Shown: piece after piece, positions 29,977-42,273 of the stretch
How the letters are laid out: each line of letters opens with the position of its first letter
Numbering within the stretch: position 1 is the first letter of the stretch
NCBI RefSeq assembly: GCF_001540865.1
Contig: NC_033628.1
Coordinates: 13,448,315 to 13,512,314, forward strand
Direction: 5' to 3'
Source of the DNA: Ananas comosus
Taxonomy: Eukaryota; Streptophyta; Magnoliopsida; Poales; Bromeliaceae
Length of the DNA: 64,000 bases
Notes under the pieces: model-generated
Databases searched by the model: none
Seen by the model: the letters and a program-made list of their open reading frames with translations, nothing else
Told to the model about the DNA's origin: nothing
Translations under genes and position numbers: made by a program

Positions 29977-32900
29977 TTAGGCCATATATGTATATGTATA
30001 TGTATATATGAATTGAGCTAGAATACTTTTAGAAGCACCAAACCCTCGGTGCTTCTAAGTTTCTAGCCCTTGGATCTACTCCTTAATTACTAATTCTCCT
30101 TGGATCAAACACTATTTCACCTACCACCACCTACCACCATCATCTCAACCCTACATCTCTTCATCCAATGGTTAAAAACTCAAAAGCACCACCCCCTTGG
30201 TGCTTTTGAGAGTATTCTAGCTCAACTCATATATATATATATATATACATATATATATACATATATATACATATATATATACATATATATACATATATAT
30301 ACATATATATACATATTGTTTTATGTAAGTATCATGTCTCTTTCTAACTTGTTCTTTTCGGGAATAAAAAGAAGGTGGTTAGTAAGTTCTAAATACATGT
30401 GACTAATTGCACTTTGGTGCAATTAATAACTCGTCATCATGTTATTTAGCCTAGTCAGTGGCCAACTTTCCAATTTCACTTTCTTTGTCTGTGAATGTTT
30501 CTGAGACTTGTTTAACCTTCATTAACTTGTCCTCTACTATTATCTGTAGGAGAGAGCCCCAAACGTGAAATTTGGCTCAGTTGCACATCCCACCCGAAGT
30601 TCAAGAACTTCATTCTACTATGAGAACAATTATTTTCTTTTAATCAGCCAGTTAATTGAAAATTTCCATTAAGTTCTCTAACTACAATTAGTTTGTGACT
30701 GTCACGTGAGGGAAAGAAACTACTTGTGCAATAATTTCTGCACTATTATCTTAGGTACTAGTTTCAATATGACTCATTGTGCAGTGCACCGTGGCCATAC
30801 ATTCCTACAATAGCTTTCAATTAGGCAATATTTGAATTTATTTACACTGAGATAATAGAGATTATGTATAATAACTGGTTCTATATGCACTTATTATTAA
30901 TTTTTTCCCTTTTGTCGGCAGAGATAGGTCTATTTGTGTTGTTATATGTTCATTTATAAAAACTCGTATGGCGATATTCCCATTTGCTATTTTGTTGTTG
31001 TCATTGAGGATAGTTCTTGCACTTAACCTCTCTGTTGAGCAGGGCCTAATCTGAAACCAATATTACACAGGAATATTATTGTTGTTTGTTTTTTGCTTGC
31101 TAAAATTTATTGTCTATCTTAGTGTTCTCATGTGTGCCTTTTTCTCATTATGTGTTGTCATACACCAAAACATCTCTACATTCGTGTGCATTCAAATTAC
31201 CAGTTATTGTTTCTGGCCAATATGATGACGTATTACTCTTTGTATGCGCAGAAAGTCTTATGTTGGCAACATTTCGCTTTTCTGTGAAATAGAAGAAAAG
31301 CTCCGGCAGGTAATTCATGTAGTCGGCATGATTATATGTTGTGAGTTGATAGCTTGGTACTCTCTTCTTCTTTTTTTCTGGTGCTATTTTATTTTATTAT
31401 ACCCTCAATGTGCTCAATCCCCACTTGAACTCATGCTTTATTCTAAAAATAAGATGCTCATGTTTGGCTCGACATACCAAATGAGCCAAACAACCAAGCA
31501 GGAAGCTGTCGAACTACTGGTTCTAGTTTCAAATTTCAAGGACTGATGTTTTTCCTCTTACAGTTCATCAGTTTTAAATTCATAATGTATACAGGGCCCA
31601 TGTTTTTTATTAATTGAGTCCCATTCCTTCAAGATTTCCAGCCTGATTATGAATTTTGAAACTATTCTTGAGATATTACACTAGAAGGTGCCTCCATGGG
31701 GAGGAAGACCAAAATTGATGGTAAAAAGAAATAATGAGGAAAGACAGGACAGCAGTTAGTTTAAAAATAATCTTACCCACAACAAAGTTTAGTGGGGGAT
31801 ATGATTTGTCATCTTGTTGCCAAATTGGAATTGTTGAGACTAAATGTTTACTTTTAATTGCTGTTCTCGTTGAAAATTTTAGTGAAATAGAATATAAATG
31901 TGGAGGTTTATATCATTCTTTTTGAGTCAGCTTAAATGGGTTGCTTGGTTATGCTAATATTTATCCTTTTTTTGGTGCTAAGAAATTCATATTTTTTTTA
32001 TTTGCTGTATGGTGGAAGATTTAAGTTTAAGATGTCAACAACTTTTTCTTTTTTCTTTTTTGGTTGGGGGGGGGGATGTTCTTGTTATGTAATGTGTCTT
32101 TGTGGTGGGATAAAAAAAAAAAATCAAGTACACGGTGCTAATTTTTCTGTGTTTTTTGTACATGACTTCTAGTTTCTTGCTTTATGGTAGCGGCTAATTT
32201 TTTCTTTTTTCTCTTGTAGGGTCACAATGTTGTTTTGATGTCTAACCATCAGTCAGAGGCAGATCCAGCAGTCTTTGCTTTGTCGCTTGAACGAACCAAT
32301 CCACGAATTGCTGAGACTATAGTAGGCCAAAAGTCTTCCTTATTCAGAATATTATGTTGTCAATTCTAATGAACTGTAATCTGCTAGTAGGATATACGTG
32401 AATTGCAATGCTGTGCTTCAGGTTTTTGTTGCTGGAGATAGGGTTGTTAGTGATCCACTTTGCAAGCCATTCAGCATGGGAAGGTCTATATTATACTTTG
32501 CTAACTAATGTGCTGGGAGCTCGTCAATGTTTTCTGTTTGCCATTTTGTGATGGATACTTATTACTTCCTGCCATCTTTCCTTTTTTTTTTGCCACTAGA
32601 AATCTTATCTGTGTATACTCAAAAAAGCATATGGATGATGTTCCCGAACTTACTGAGATGAAAAGGAGAGCGAATACTCGAAGTCTTAAGGACATGGCTT
32701 TGCTTTTAAGGTACGCTGTTGTCACCATACCGATTGAAAAAATAAAGCTGTTCATCATTTCATTTATGGTCTTATATCATTTCATTTATGGCCCTCTTTG
32801 GCTTGCAATATTACTAGAACTATGATGCTATGAAGTAACCTCATTAGAAGTTAAATTGGTTAATTATTTTGATTGCTGGGGAAAGTCAGCAGAGCTTGCA

Positions 32901-35087
32901 GTCCTGTCAGCAGAAGATCTAATAGAGGTCTAATAGTGAGTAGAATCTCTTTACACGATAATGACATATGGTGTTGATCTACGAATCCTTCAGTTTTGGT
33001 CAACTTTAAGATCATTTCCTTAGCATGCTAATGTTTGATTTTATTTTCTACTAAATGATTTATAACTATTGATAACCTTTTGCGTTCCTCTGGAACTCTC
33101 TAAGGTAGTGTTTTTCCTAAACATCTGACTTCTGCTTGCTCTTTGGGATATTTGGGTGAGGTTGTCGCCTGCTTCAGAGTTTTACTGTGATTTCTAGATT
33201 TATACTTTCGTGCTGGCTTATACTTAATGTATATAGGGGTGGGTCTCAAATAATATGGATTGCACCAAGTGGTGGAAGAGACCGTCCGGATCCAGTGACA
33301 GGGGAATGGTCTCCAGTAAGTTTTTGTCTGTGAACATAATTCCTGATTTGTTGTAGTCCCTTTTCTCTTTTCCTCAGTTTCTTTTTTTTTTCCTTTTGTA
33401 GCATTATGCTAAGAAAATACATGTTTGTTTATAGCTGCTTGGTACTTATCTTTTTAGCATTCTTCTTAATGCCTGATCAATTTTTTCATGTGATGGTTAG
33501 TTACCTCTTTAGATACCTGAGAGTTGTGTACATAACCCTTAGTAGTCTCATTTGTTGCTTTGGAGGTCTCAGTGAAGTTGCTGGGTTTGTATAGTTCATC
33601 ATATAATGAAAACCTGGTCTTTTGCTAAGAGTTCTCAATCCTCTCATTATGGTGTTGATGGTTGGTAGATGATAGCTGAGCATCCAAATTTATGTATCAT
33701 ATCCCATATAGCCCCCTGTTGGAAAATGATCAGAAGTTTCTTGGCTCTAGTATAGGTGACTTGGATTTAGGAATTCTGGGCCAAGTGGTTTTGGGTCTTT
33801 AGGCCTGCAAGCTACTTATACTAGTTGGTTGGATTTGGTGTGTTATATTCTATCTCAAGAGTTTCTCCAAATCCATGTTCCCCTCATCAGGAAGGGAACA
33901 CCATTTTGGAACATTTGGGGCTATCAACGTTTGGAATTCTGCCAGTTCACCGTCAATGAAATTCTACAGACGGTACAACTGGCTACCACTGTCTAGCACT
34001 TAATTATTACTGCCTTTGCTATGCTGCCCCAAGAATATCTGATATCATGCTTATGGTGCTTCTAGTGCATGCATAGTTGCACTGTTACAATTTACGAACG
34101 GTAGTATTTTTGTCACTGGAATATTTCTGCCTTCGACCTTATCTTGAGACATCATAATCGTCGCTTTAAACCCATCTACTATTTGGGGAATATAGTACAT
34201 CCAATTCTTGCAAGAAGATAATCAAGAAACAGAATACTTTTTGTATTAAATATAAAAAGAACGTCATAATGTAAAATTAGTTGTTGGGATTAAATAAAAT
34301 TGTCTGATTCCGACAAAGTGTTTAAGCTGTTACTGTTTATGTGCTCTATGGTTGCTTTCTAATTTTCATATTTGATATATAATATATACTACTGGTACTG
34401 ATAAAAGCAAGGTCAGGCTCCATTTGATTCATCTTCAGTGGACAATATGAGAAGACTTGTAGAGCACTCTGGTGTTCCTGGGCATATATATCCACTCGCA
34501 TTATTATGTTACGAGGTCATGCCTCCACCACCACAGGTATGTTCATTTGCTAGTTGATTAATATTTAATAGATATTGGCCTCTCTATCTCTCCCATATTA
34601 ATATTTGTAGATATTGGCCCCCCTCTCTCTCAACCTTTCCTTTTTTTTCCTCATTTTGTTCGCTATTAGGTTGAGAAACAAATTGGTGAGCGAAGAACAA
34701 TCTCCTTCCATGGAGTTGGCATGTCGGTGGCTCCAGAAATGAACTATAAAGATGTTACATCTCATTGTGAGAACCTTGAAGAGGTAAATTCTAGATGTTC
34801 AATGTACTTTTTTCTTATTTCAACAGTGTAAGGCATCGAGTGCTTCTAGGTTATATATTACTTAGTACTTACTATTATTATCAAATAGTTGTTGAATTAA
34901 TCATTCTTTACATTCCCTTTCTGTCCTTAACTGAAGTAATTTGCTGTTGCAGGCTAAGGAGGTTTTTTCACAGGCTTTGTACAATTCAGTGACTGAGCAA
35001 TACAATGTTCTCAAATCTGCTATTTATGGCTGTCGAGGACTAGAAGCATCTACATCTGTTGTCTCCCTTTCACAACCATGGCAATAA
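27343..35087 (+). CDS. ATS1: Glycerol-3-phosphate acyltransferase, chloroplastic (ATS1/ACT1)
   Basis: Twelve exons: 27343-27664, 28162-28259, 29527-29613, 29760-29857, 31252-31309, 32220-32321, 32422-32483, 32600-32710, 33237-33315, 34417-34536, 34670-34783, 34953-35087. They total 1386 nt, or 461 aa, nearly the length of Arabidopsis ATS1. It is a soluble stromal enzyme that moves an acyl group from acyl-ACP to sn-glycerol-3-phosphate, the first step of plastid phosphatidylglycerol and galactolipid synthesis. Its selectivity is linked to chilling tolerance (family knowledge). Residues 1 to about 90 are Ser/Arg-rich and poorly conserved, as in a transit peptide. The acyltransferase H(X)4D motif is NHQSEAD, with H231 and D236. 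Further conserved blocks are [24 protein letters not shown] and [12 protein letters not shown]. The only in-frame ATG upstream of the conserved part is at 27343. Intron 4 carries a MITE and long TA microsatellites. Confidence 0.97.
29934..29973. repeat. TA dinucleotide microsatellite, ATS1 intron 4
   Basis: An uninterrupted TA run of about 17 repeats lies directly 5' of the MITE in intron 4. A second interrupted TA/CATATA array lies just 3' of it (30229-30315). Confidence 0.85.
30010..30228. mobile_element. MITE with terminal hairpins in ATS1 intron 4
   Basis: Terminal inverted repeats GARTTGAGCTAGAATAC open at 30010 and close at 30228. Just inside, each end forms its own small hairpin: AAGCACC paired with GGTGCTT on the left and again on the right. 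The element sits between TA-rich arrays, so a target duplication cannot be read; TA-preferring insertion would fit. No coding capacity. A partial relative (GAGCTGGAATACT) occurs at 53765. Confidence 0.7.
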
Positions 35088-37860
35088 ATTTTTCCAGGAG
35101 GTCTGTCGTTTTTATTTTTCACTCCTTTTTTCATTTATTTTCTGCTTGTTTAGTCATAGAATTTTGAACTACAGGTTTTTTACCCAGAAATTTTAACAAA
35201 ACAGTTAGAAATTTTAACAAAACAGTTATGATATAATGTGGAAAATTTTCTGTGAATTCATAATAATAGTTTCAAGGTTAAGTGCATTTGGTTACAATTT
35301 TGCAGTTGGATCTTCTATGCGTTAATCCTTGAGCGATTGTGCTATTTTGCTGTATTCCTTCAGTACCGGTATTTCAAATTTGCTTTTCTTGTTTGAATGA
35401 TACTGAGACATCTGTTATCCTCACTTTGCTAAAAAGTAGTGTATATACTAAAGTGTACTCGTAACTTGTTTACGTAGACATCTCTAGACTTTGATATCAC
35501 GATATTTGTCACTTTAAGAACATAACTCCAAATGTTTTGGTGTGCTTAATTGATTCTCTCATTGAACCTAGCATTGATTACTATGCCAGTGTTTATATCT
35601 ACATTTGTATTTTCATCCGAAGGGGTAAAGATACTTTGCTCTATATTTTTACGGTCTTTTTCTATAGGCTTCTACATTAGCCGCTTTTTCAATTTCTCCG
35701 AACTTGTGCATGGCAACAAAAGATGCATTGAATAGAGTGCAGCTCGTATATCATATGGGGGTCAGCTAGCACTTGTATATAGTGGGTATCTTCAGCATTT
35801 GTGATTGGCCCCTTTCTTGCCTAGGTGCTAGTATTATCCAGTTGGATTGGAGCTGATGATAATGGTGCGTGAGCATATTTAGAAACTGTTTTGAGAATAT
35901 TTAGGTTGACTATGATAAAAATTTGAAGAACCTAGGCTCATCAGGCAAGGTTGTGATATCTTGAGTCAAGGAGATCTGGCACAACAGCGCAATGATTTAT
36001 TGTTCTGCTTTTTTTAAGTGCAACTAAAATTATATCATTGAGATAATACTGGAATGGTAGCCTGTAGCTGGATTCATAACTAGAGGGAATGGAGTTACTA
36101 ATGATAGTTGGTGTCAGTTCCACTTTGAACTCTAAGAAAGACTAGTGAAGTCCTTTCCTGAACCTCGCAAAGTTCTTCCAATTATTCCATTTGTGGGCAT
36201 TTGTAGGTTATTCTCAACTTTTTTCTGTTGTTAGCATCATTCAGAGAGTTTATAATTTTTCAGAACTGTTTACATATATGCTGTGTGCCTGTATCTGATT
36301 CATAGTGTTTCTTATCATCTGATTCACATGATTTTGTGATAATATACTCTGTATTGACAGATGTGTTTCTCGGGACAGCTATTATCAAGTCACATAACGT
36401 TGCAAATATATTATTCTAGTTTCAACTCTTTTTGTGAAGGAACTAAGCAGGCTGTTACTATCTTCAGCGGAAAGTTCCCATTGTTTCCCCAAGGTACAAA
36501 AAAGAACTGGTAGACAATTACCTTGCTCTTTGCGCTTATTTCTTAGTTGTAAGCGTCAAATAGATTAGTGCTTACGTTGCCACCGTCTTGATTCTTTGTC
36601 CCTACACTGCAACTTCAACTTTCTTGTAACTAGTTTGGAACAGATTCCTCGTTCTTCTTTCACTTGCAAAGAACTCATGGTGATGAAAATTCTATCAATT
36701 TTTTTTTTTTTTTTTTTTTTGTAGGAAACAATGTTTTTGTTTTCCTTACACTGCATATTTCTCCAAGGCAAGCTACTGTAGCGCATCTGCTGGGTACGTA
36801 CTTGCAAGTTTCTGCAGCCATGAGTTCCGTTTCTACAACAATTTCAAGCAGATATTTAACTTGTTTCAACCTGTTTGTAGAGGATTAGGCTACGCCTTTC
36901 AGAATGTGTGGTAACACTATTATGCTCATCATATTCCTTCTGTACAGATATAAACGCCAAAGCTTGAGCAGTTGGTGTACATCATTTCGTTCTCGCACTG
37001 TTCTTTATTGATTTGATATTAGTTAGTGCAGAGCTCTTATCAAACCCATTAACGTCATTATTGAGTATGTTAGTCTATTCTTTTTCTTGTCCGTATTCTC
37101 TTGTTTGCCTGCATGATTATGCATGCAACTCCCCATATGTGGTTGACCGACAGATGGACAGTATATTAAATGCCTTTTGCTTAAGGTGTAAGAGCTAATC
37201 CATATTCGATTGCCGCCTATATACCTGTAATCTATATGACTATATCATTCAGCCACCTACGGTGTCTATATTATGTGGGCAAGCAACCAATCAATAAATG
37301 GTTGCTGAGCCGTTCATTAACTCGATATATTGGGGACCCGGCGTTTTTTCTCATTAAAATAAAAGCAAAATTGGGCCGCTGCATATAATAGGGATTCATA
37401 TTTGAATGGCCCGAACATAACGGCTCGAGCTTACGTTATCACGTGAGTCCTGAATAGAAAAATATAATCGTATAAATCAGCCTCGGAGCAGTGTTTCATT
37501 ACATTCTCATGAGATATCGAGTTTGAGGAGACTTCTCCGCGTAATAAAGAAATTGTTGGCTACACTCGGTGTATTCCTGCATTTCAGGCTCCAGTAAGTC
37601 ATAAATTCTATTATTTAGTGCTTATTATTAGAATTTAATTAATTAAATGTATTCTATGAACTATATATATATATATATATATATAAAATTGCTTTTGGGA
37701 TTATTTTGTTTTGGAAAAAGAAAAACTTATATTTATAATATACAAAGTGTGGAAAAGTAAAACGACCCGCGCAGAGTCAGCATCAAGCGACTGCAACGAC
37801 AAGGCAGCGAAGGAACCAAAGAAAAAGAAGAGCATAAAAAAGTAAAAGAGAGAAGGGCCA
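35088..37860. other. Intergenic region downstream of ATS1
   Basis: Holds the ATS1 3' UTR and then AT-rich spacer, with a T20 tract near 36701-36720. No conserved coding sequence was recognised. Confidence 0.5.
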
Positions 37861-37861
37861 A

Positions 37862-37890
37862 AGAGGGGGGGGGGGGGGGGGGGAAAGAAA
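37862..37890. repeat. Poly-G tract upstream of the TOM1-like gene
   Basis: A run of about 18 guanines flanked by purine-rich sequence, close to the likely 5' end of the TOM1-like transcript. Its exact length is unreliable because homopolymers are error-prone. Confidence 0.7.
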
Positions 37891-37945
37891 AAAAATCATC
37901 TAATCAAAGGAATCATCGTCCTCTTTTTCTTTAATTTAATTCCAG

Positions 37946-38653
37946 GTAATTGATAACAGTTTCCTTTATTTTATTTTTATTTTCTTTTTTATTTTTGGGA
38001 TTAGGGGCATGTTCGTTTCATTGGCATATTGTGATCGAGAATCCGTTAGTTGCTTTACTTTTGTCTGGTGGTGATTTGATCTCTACTGGGGAGAAAGATA
38101 GATGCGATCTTCTGTCGAAACCCTAATTTTTGGTGGGCATATTTTGTGGGTTTATTAGGGTTCGTCTCAGATTTCGTTTTATTACATTTGTGTTCTAACG
38201 AAACCCTAGATGCTTGTGTTTGGTTTACCGATTTTCAGTTCCATAGTTGGATAAACGTTCGATTTCGATGACTTCTGTGGGAAGTTTAGGGTTTTGATCA
38301 GCTACAGACCAAAAGAATTTGTTCGTTCAGTTTTTGCTTGTAACGTAGTTCAATTATTTTACTTTTTGTTGGACTTTGACATGTTCATATGGGATATAAT
38401 ACTTCAAAATTATCTGATCACAGCTAGAATTTTTTTTTGTTTTTTTTTGTTTTCTTAAACAATCAGCATGGCTTTTGATGATGCCGCTCTCTTTCCCTAT
38501 TGTTTTTAGGTTGCGATTTCTTGTTTAGTAATTTTTGTTTTTGTTTTTTTTTTTTTTTATTTCTAGTCGAATGTCAAATATCTTTTAATGAGAAATGAAA
38601 TTAGAGGTTCATTCCATCTGCAAGCTCACTCTAATGAAAGAATTCTTTCGACA
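37946..38653 (+). promoter_or_regulatory. Probable 5' UTR intron of the TOM1-like gene, with telo-boxes
   Basis: A donor-like TCCAG/GTAATT near 37946 and an acceptor-like CGACAG near 38653 bracket a T-rich segment that ends about 30 bp before the ATG. Inside are four telo-box-like motifs: AAACCCTAA near 38118, TTAGGGTT near 38155, AAACCCTAG near 38201 and TTTAGGGTTTT near 38287. The intron borders are inferred. Confidence 0.4.
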
Positions 38654-38681
38654 GTTGTAACCCCTAACTCCTGATAGAAAA

Positions 38682-40443
38682 ATGAGCGACAATCTTATGG
38701 ACAAAGTTAGCTCCTTGAGCGAGCGGTTGAAGATAAGCGGGACCGAGGTTGGCCGTAAGATGTCGGCCGGCATGAGCTCCATGAGCTTCAAGGTAAAAGA
38801 GTTTTTCCAAGGCCAGAACCCCGCAGAGAAGATCGTCGAGGAGGCCACCTCGGAGAACATGGACGGCCCGGATTGGTCAGCCAACCTCGAGATCTGCGAC
38901 ATGATAAATAGCGAGAAGGTCAACAGCGTCGAGCTGATCCGTGGCATCAAGAAGCGGATCATGCTGAAGAACCCCATGGTGCAGTATCTTGCCCTCGTTC
39001 TTCTTGAGACGTGCGTGAAGAACTGCGAGAAGGCTTTCTCTGAGGTTGCTGCTGAGAGGGTTCTTGATGAGATGGTTAAGTTGATCGACGATCCGCAGAC
39101 TGTGGTGAATAATAGGAACAAGGCTCTTGTCCTTATCGAAGCATGGGGCGAGTCCGGTGATGAGCTCCGGTACCTGCCAGTATACGAGGAAACTTATAAG
39201 GTATATAATTTTCCTGAAAATAATCGCTGATTAATTATGTTAGGGCGATAGAGGCACCGCACAATCTGTTTCAAAGGAATGCATTTTGCTTACTAAGAAT
39301 TAAAACGCTTTAAAAGAATCAGGTCTAGTAATAATATACCTAGTTTATTCTTTGTATTGCTGTCACTAAATTTAGATACTGTGTCTTTCTGTGTTACTTC
39401 TTAATTGTTATGCTGTAGAATATCTATTAATTTGATGAGGATAATGAAATATCTTATGTCAAGTACTTCTCTTGGTGTTCAATTGTGACACCAATTTAAA
39501 GGAGTTATGCTTGAGAGGGTGTTTCTTTCAGTATTTCTAATACTATTCTGGTTTTTTAGAGCTTGAAATCTAGAGGAATTCGTTTCCCTGGACGAGACAA
39601 TGAGAGTTTGGCTCCAATATTTACTCCGCCACGCTCAATTTCAGAGACAGAGTCATATGCCAATGTCACTAACCCAACTTACCATGAGGTTGCTGTTCAT
39701 AGTTTCACAGCTGAACAAACCAAGGAAGCATTTGATGTGGCTCGCAACAGTGTCGAGCTTCTTTCAACTGTGCTCTCTTCTTCCCCACAGAAAGAAGCTT
39801 TACTGGTGATTTATTTTCTTTGCATGAGTTACTAAAATTGATCTCTCCATTCGGGTAGTAGTACTTCATTCTTTCAAATGATTTAGAGGAAATTGCATTG
39901 CTCACTTAAAACTGTTTAGGAGTTATTGCTGCCATTTTGAGTCTTTCCTACTTTCATTGAAGCAGGCATTAGTCTTTTCCGATTGCAATAATGACATAGA
40001 TATGTCTTATTTAGTGAAATTCTGCCACTTTAATGGGTTTAACATGTTGTCTTTAGAAGACTTAAATTCTGGCCGGCCTGTCCGCACATGCAATTTGGCC
40101 TCTTAGATCAAAGTAGGGCAGGATCCTCTTAAAGGACGCTGTATATTTATTCTATCCATGACTTAAGTCGAATGATCTTAGGCAAATAATAGGTTATACT
40201 TCCACAGAGAATGTGTGGTGTGAAATCCATGAAAGATGGTTTGATGTGTGCAATCAGCTAGAATGAACTTTAAGAGGAAGGGTTAGAATAGGATTGACAC
40301 TAAAAGGTAATAGTGACAAAATGATGTGTACTGTGATAGCACTCAGCTTGACAAAAAAAATCTTGTTCTACAACAGAGTCAAACGGAGGAGAAGGACCAT
40401 ACAGTTGACCCCAATAAATAATTGGGACTACGGGATGACCTTT

Positions 40444-40474
<31 letters not shown>

Positions 40475-42207
40475 ATTGTTGTTGTCATTGCTGTCATTGT
40501 TATTTGCATGTAATATTGTGATAGTACGAAAGAGTGAAAAAATGAAATAGAAACCAGGGTTTTGATGCAAATATTTTCTAACATTTCTTCCCTGTCTATT
40601 GATGGGTTCCCTTTCCATTTGTTATTATGGAAGTACAGAAAGATGAGTTCTGATTGACTAAACCAAAGGACCTATCAAGCCACAATTCTCAGATCAGTCT
40701 GTTTTAGATTAAAAGGCAGTCAAATACATCCTGGTCACAGTCAAATAAATTCTCGATCTATATTAGGTTGGGGATACAATCACTGTTATATAAGTTCTGG
40801 ATTTCTTTTTTATTTGGTTTACTAAACTGAATTAATTTCTTCCCTCGGTTAACTTAGTTATTGGCTATTTTTGGTTTCAAAGAATGATAATTAACTGCTC
40901 TAGGAATTTACAATCAGCCCTTACTGAAATTAAGTTCCAGTTAACTCTACTAGTTCTGTCCTTTGGTGACATACGTAGTTATCGGCATATATCTTTTTGC
41001 CTATAGTTATAATTAATTTTTGCCTATAGTTATAATTAATTGCTTAACTAGTGATTGCACTGTCATTTTTCTTTGTGGCCAGTAGCTGCTGCTTTAATTG
41101 TTCAGTTTAGCTATTAGATCTAGGTTTGCGACTTGCTGTGCTCAGGGTGAACAGGACTAGCCTATTAAGATCTTTGGATGATGGTTGGGTTTAGATTTGG
41201 TTATAAATTGGTGGGTTACAATTGAGAGAATTTTAAACCATCTCTTTGCTTCGCAGTGAGTCCCGATTCTCCCAATACTGAGCATCACCTGATTGCTCCT
41301 TTAGTCGAGTCCCTTCCATTTGTTGACCGCGCATTTTGATACTGTCCAAACATGCCTAAGGTGCTGACAATACAATGATCCATGACCATGCCTAAGATAA
41401 TCAGTAGGGTTCTGAGGTCTTATCCTGGGTTAGAACTTCTAAATATTGCTAAAAAATTTGACCATAAACTATTATGGGAAGTTTCTTCTCGTGTTCTTGG
41501 TAGGTTTAAGCAGCAAAACATGAGGAATAAGTTGTTTGTATCAAAAATTTCATCATCATCTAGTAAAGATTATTGACGTTGTATAATCTCTATTTGTTAA
41601 ATGAAATATATGTTGAGGAGGATTGTATTAGTGGTAGTCTTTGATATAAAGAAACAGCACTTGATAACATCAGCACAGAGATTGTGAAAATCATCAAAAA
41701 GAAAAGAAAAGAAAAGAACCCGGAGAAGCTGGTATTACTTGTTTGCCATACAAGCGAAGCTGGTATCTGACATATTTGTGCTTGCAGGATGACTTAACTA
41801 CCACCCTAGTACAACAGTGCCAGCAATCTCAATACACAATTCAGAGAATCATTGAATCTGCTGGAGACAATGAGGCCCTGCTCTTCGAAGCCCTGAATGT
41901 TAATGATGAGGTGCAGAAGGTGCTCTCTAAGTATGAGGAGATGAACAAACCAACTGTGGCGCAGCCTGAGCCCGAGCCCGCCATCATTCCGGTTGCAGTT
42001 GAGCCCGATGAATCCCCTCGCGTAGGGAATGAAGAGGACGCCCTCGTCAGAAAGCCCGCTGCTTCACGAGCAAAATCGAGTGGTGGAGATGATGATATTC
42101 TTCATGATCTTGATGAGATGATCTTTGGAAAGAAGGGCGGGAGCAGCACATCTCACGATCATGATCAGAAAAAGGATCAGCACAAGGATGATCTTATCTC
42201 CTTCTGA
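38682..42207 (+). CDS. TOL1: TOM1-like protein (VHS and GAT domains), TOL1/TOL2 clade
   Basis: Three exons: 38682-39200, 39560-39805, 41788-42207, totalling 1185 nt, or 394 aa. TOL proteins are endosomal ubiquitin receptors that stand in for ESCRT-0 in plants and sort ubiquitinated plasma-membrane cargo such as PIN auxin carriers to the vacuole (family knowledge). The N-terminus MSDNLMDKV is typical of the TOL1/2 clade. The VHS domain spans about residues 45-175 (WSANLEICDMIN, QYLALVLLETCVKNC). The GAT domain spans about 205-312 (FTAEQTKEAFDVARNSVELL, then LVQQCQQSQ). The acidic C-terminus has DDDILHDLDEMIFGKK and ends DDLISF. Intron 2 is about 2 kb and contains a CTG microsatellite. The start ATG is the first ATG of the exon and matches family N-termini. 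The symbol denotes the clade, not proven one-to-one orthology. Confidence 0.96.
40446..40475. repeat. CTG trinucleotide repeat in TOL intron 2
   Basis: About nine tandem TGC/CTG units followed by degenerate TTG/TCA units, inside the 1.98-kb second intron. Confidence 0.85.
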
Positions 42208-42213
42208 ATGAAT

Positions 42214-42241
42214 ACCTCTCTCTCTCTCTCTCTTTCTCTCT

Positions 42242-42273
<32 letters not shown>
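42214..42273. repeat. CT microsatellite directly after the TOL stop codon
   Basis: CT/TTTCTC repeats cover about 60 bp, beginning 7 bp after the stop. They lie within the 3' UTR. Confidence 0.85.

Noticed and set aside
39705..40618. Several open frames in TOL intron 2 and exon 2
   Set aside because: Microsatellite-driven or antisense frames inside a well-supported gene.
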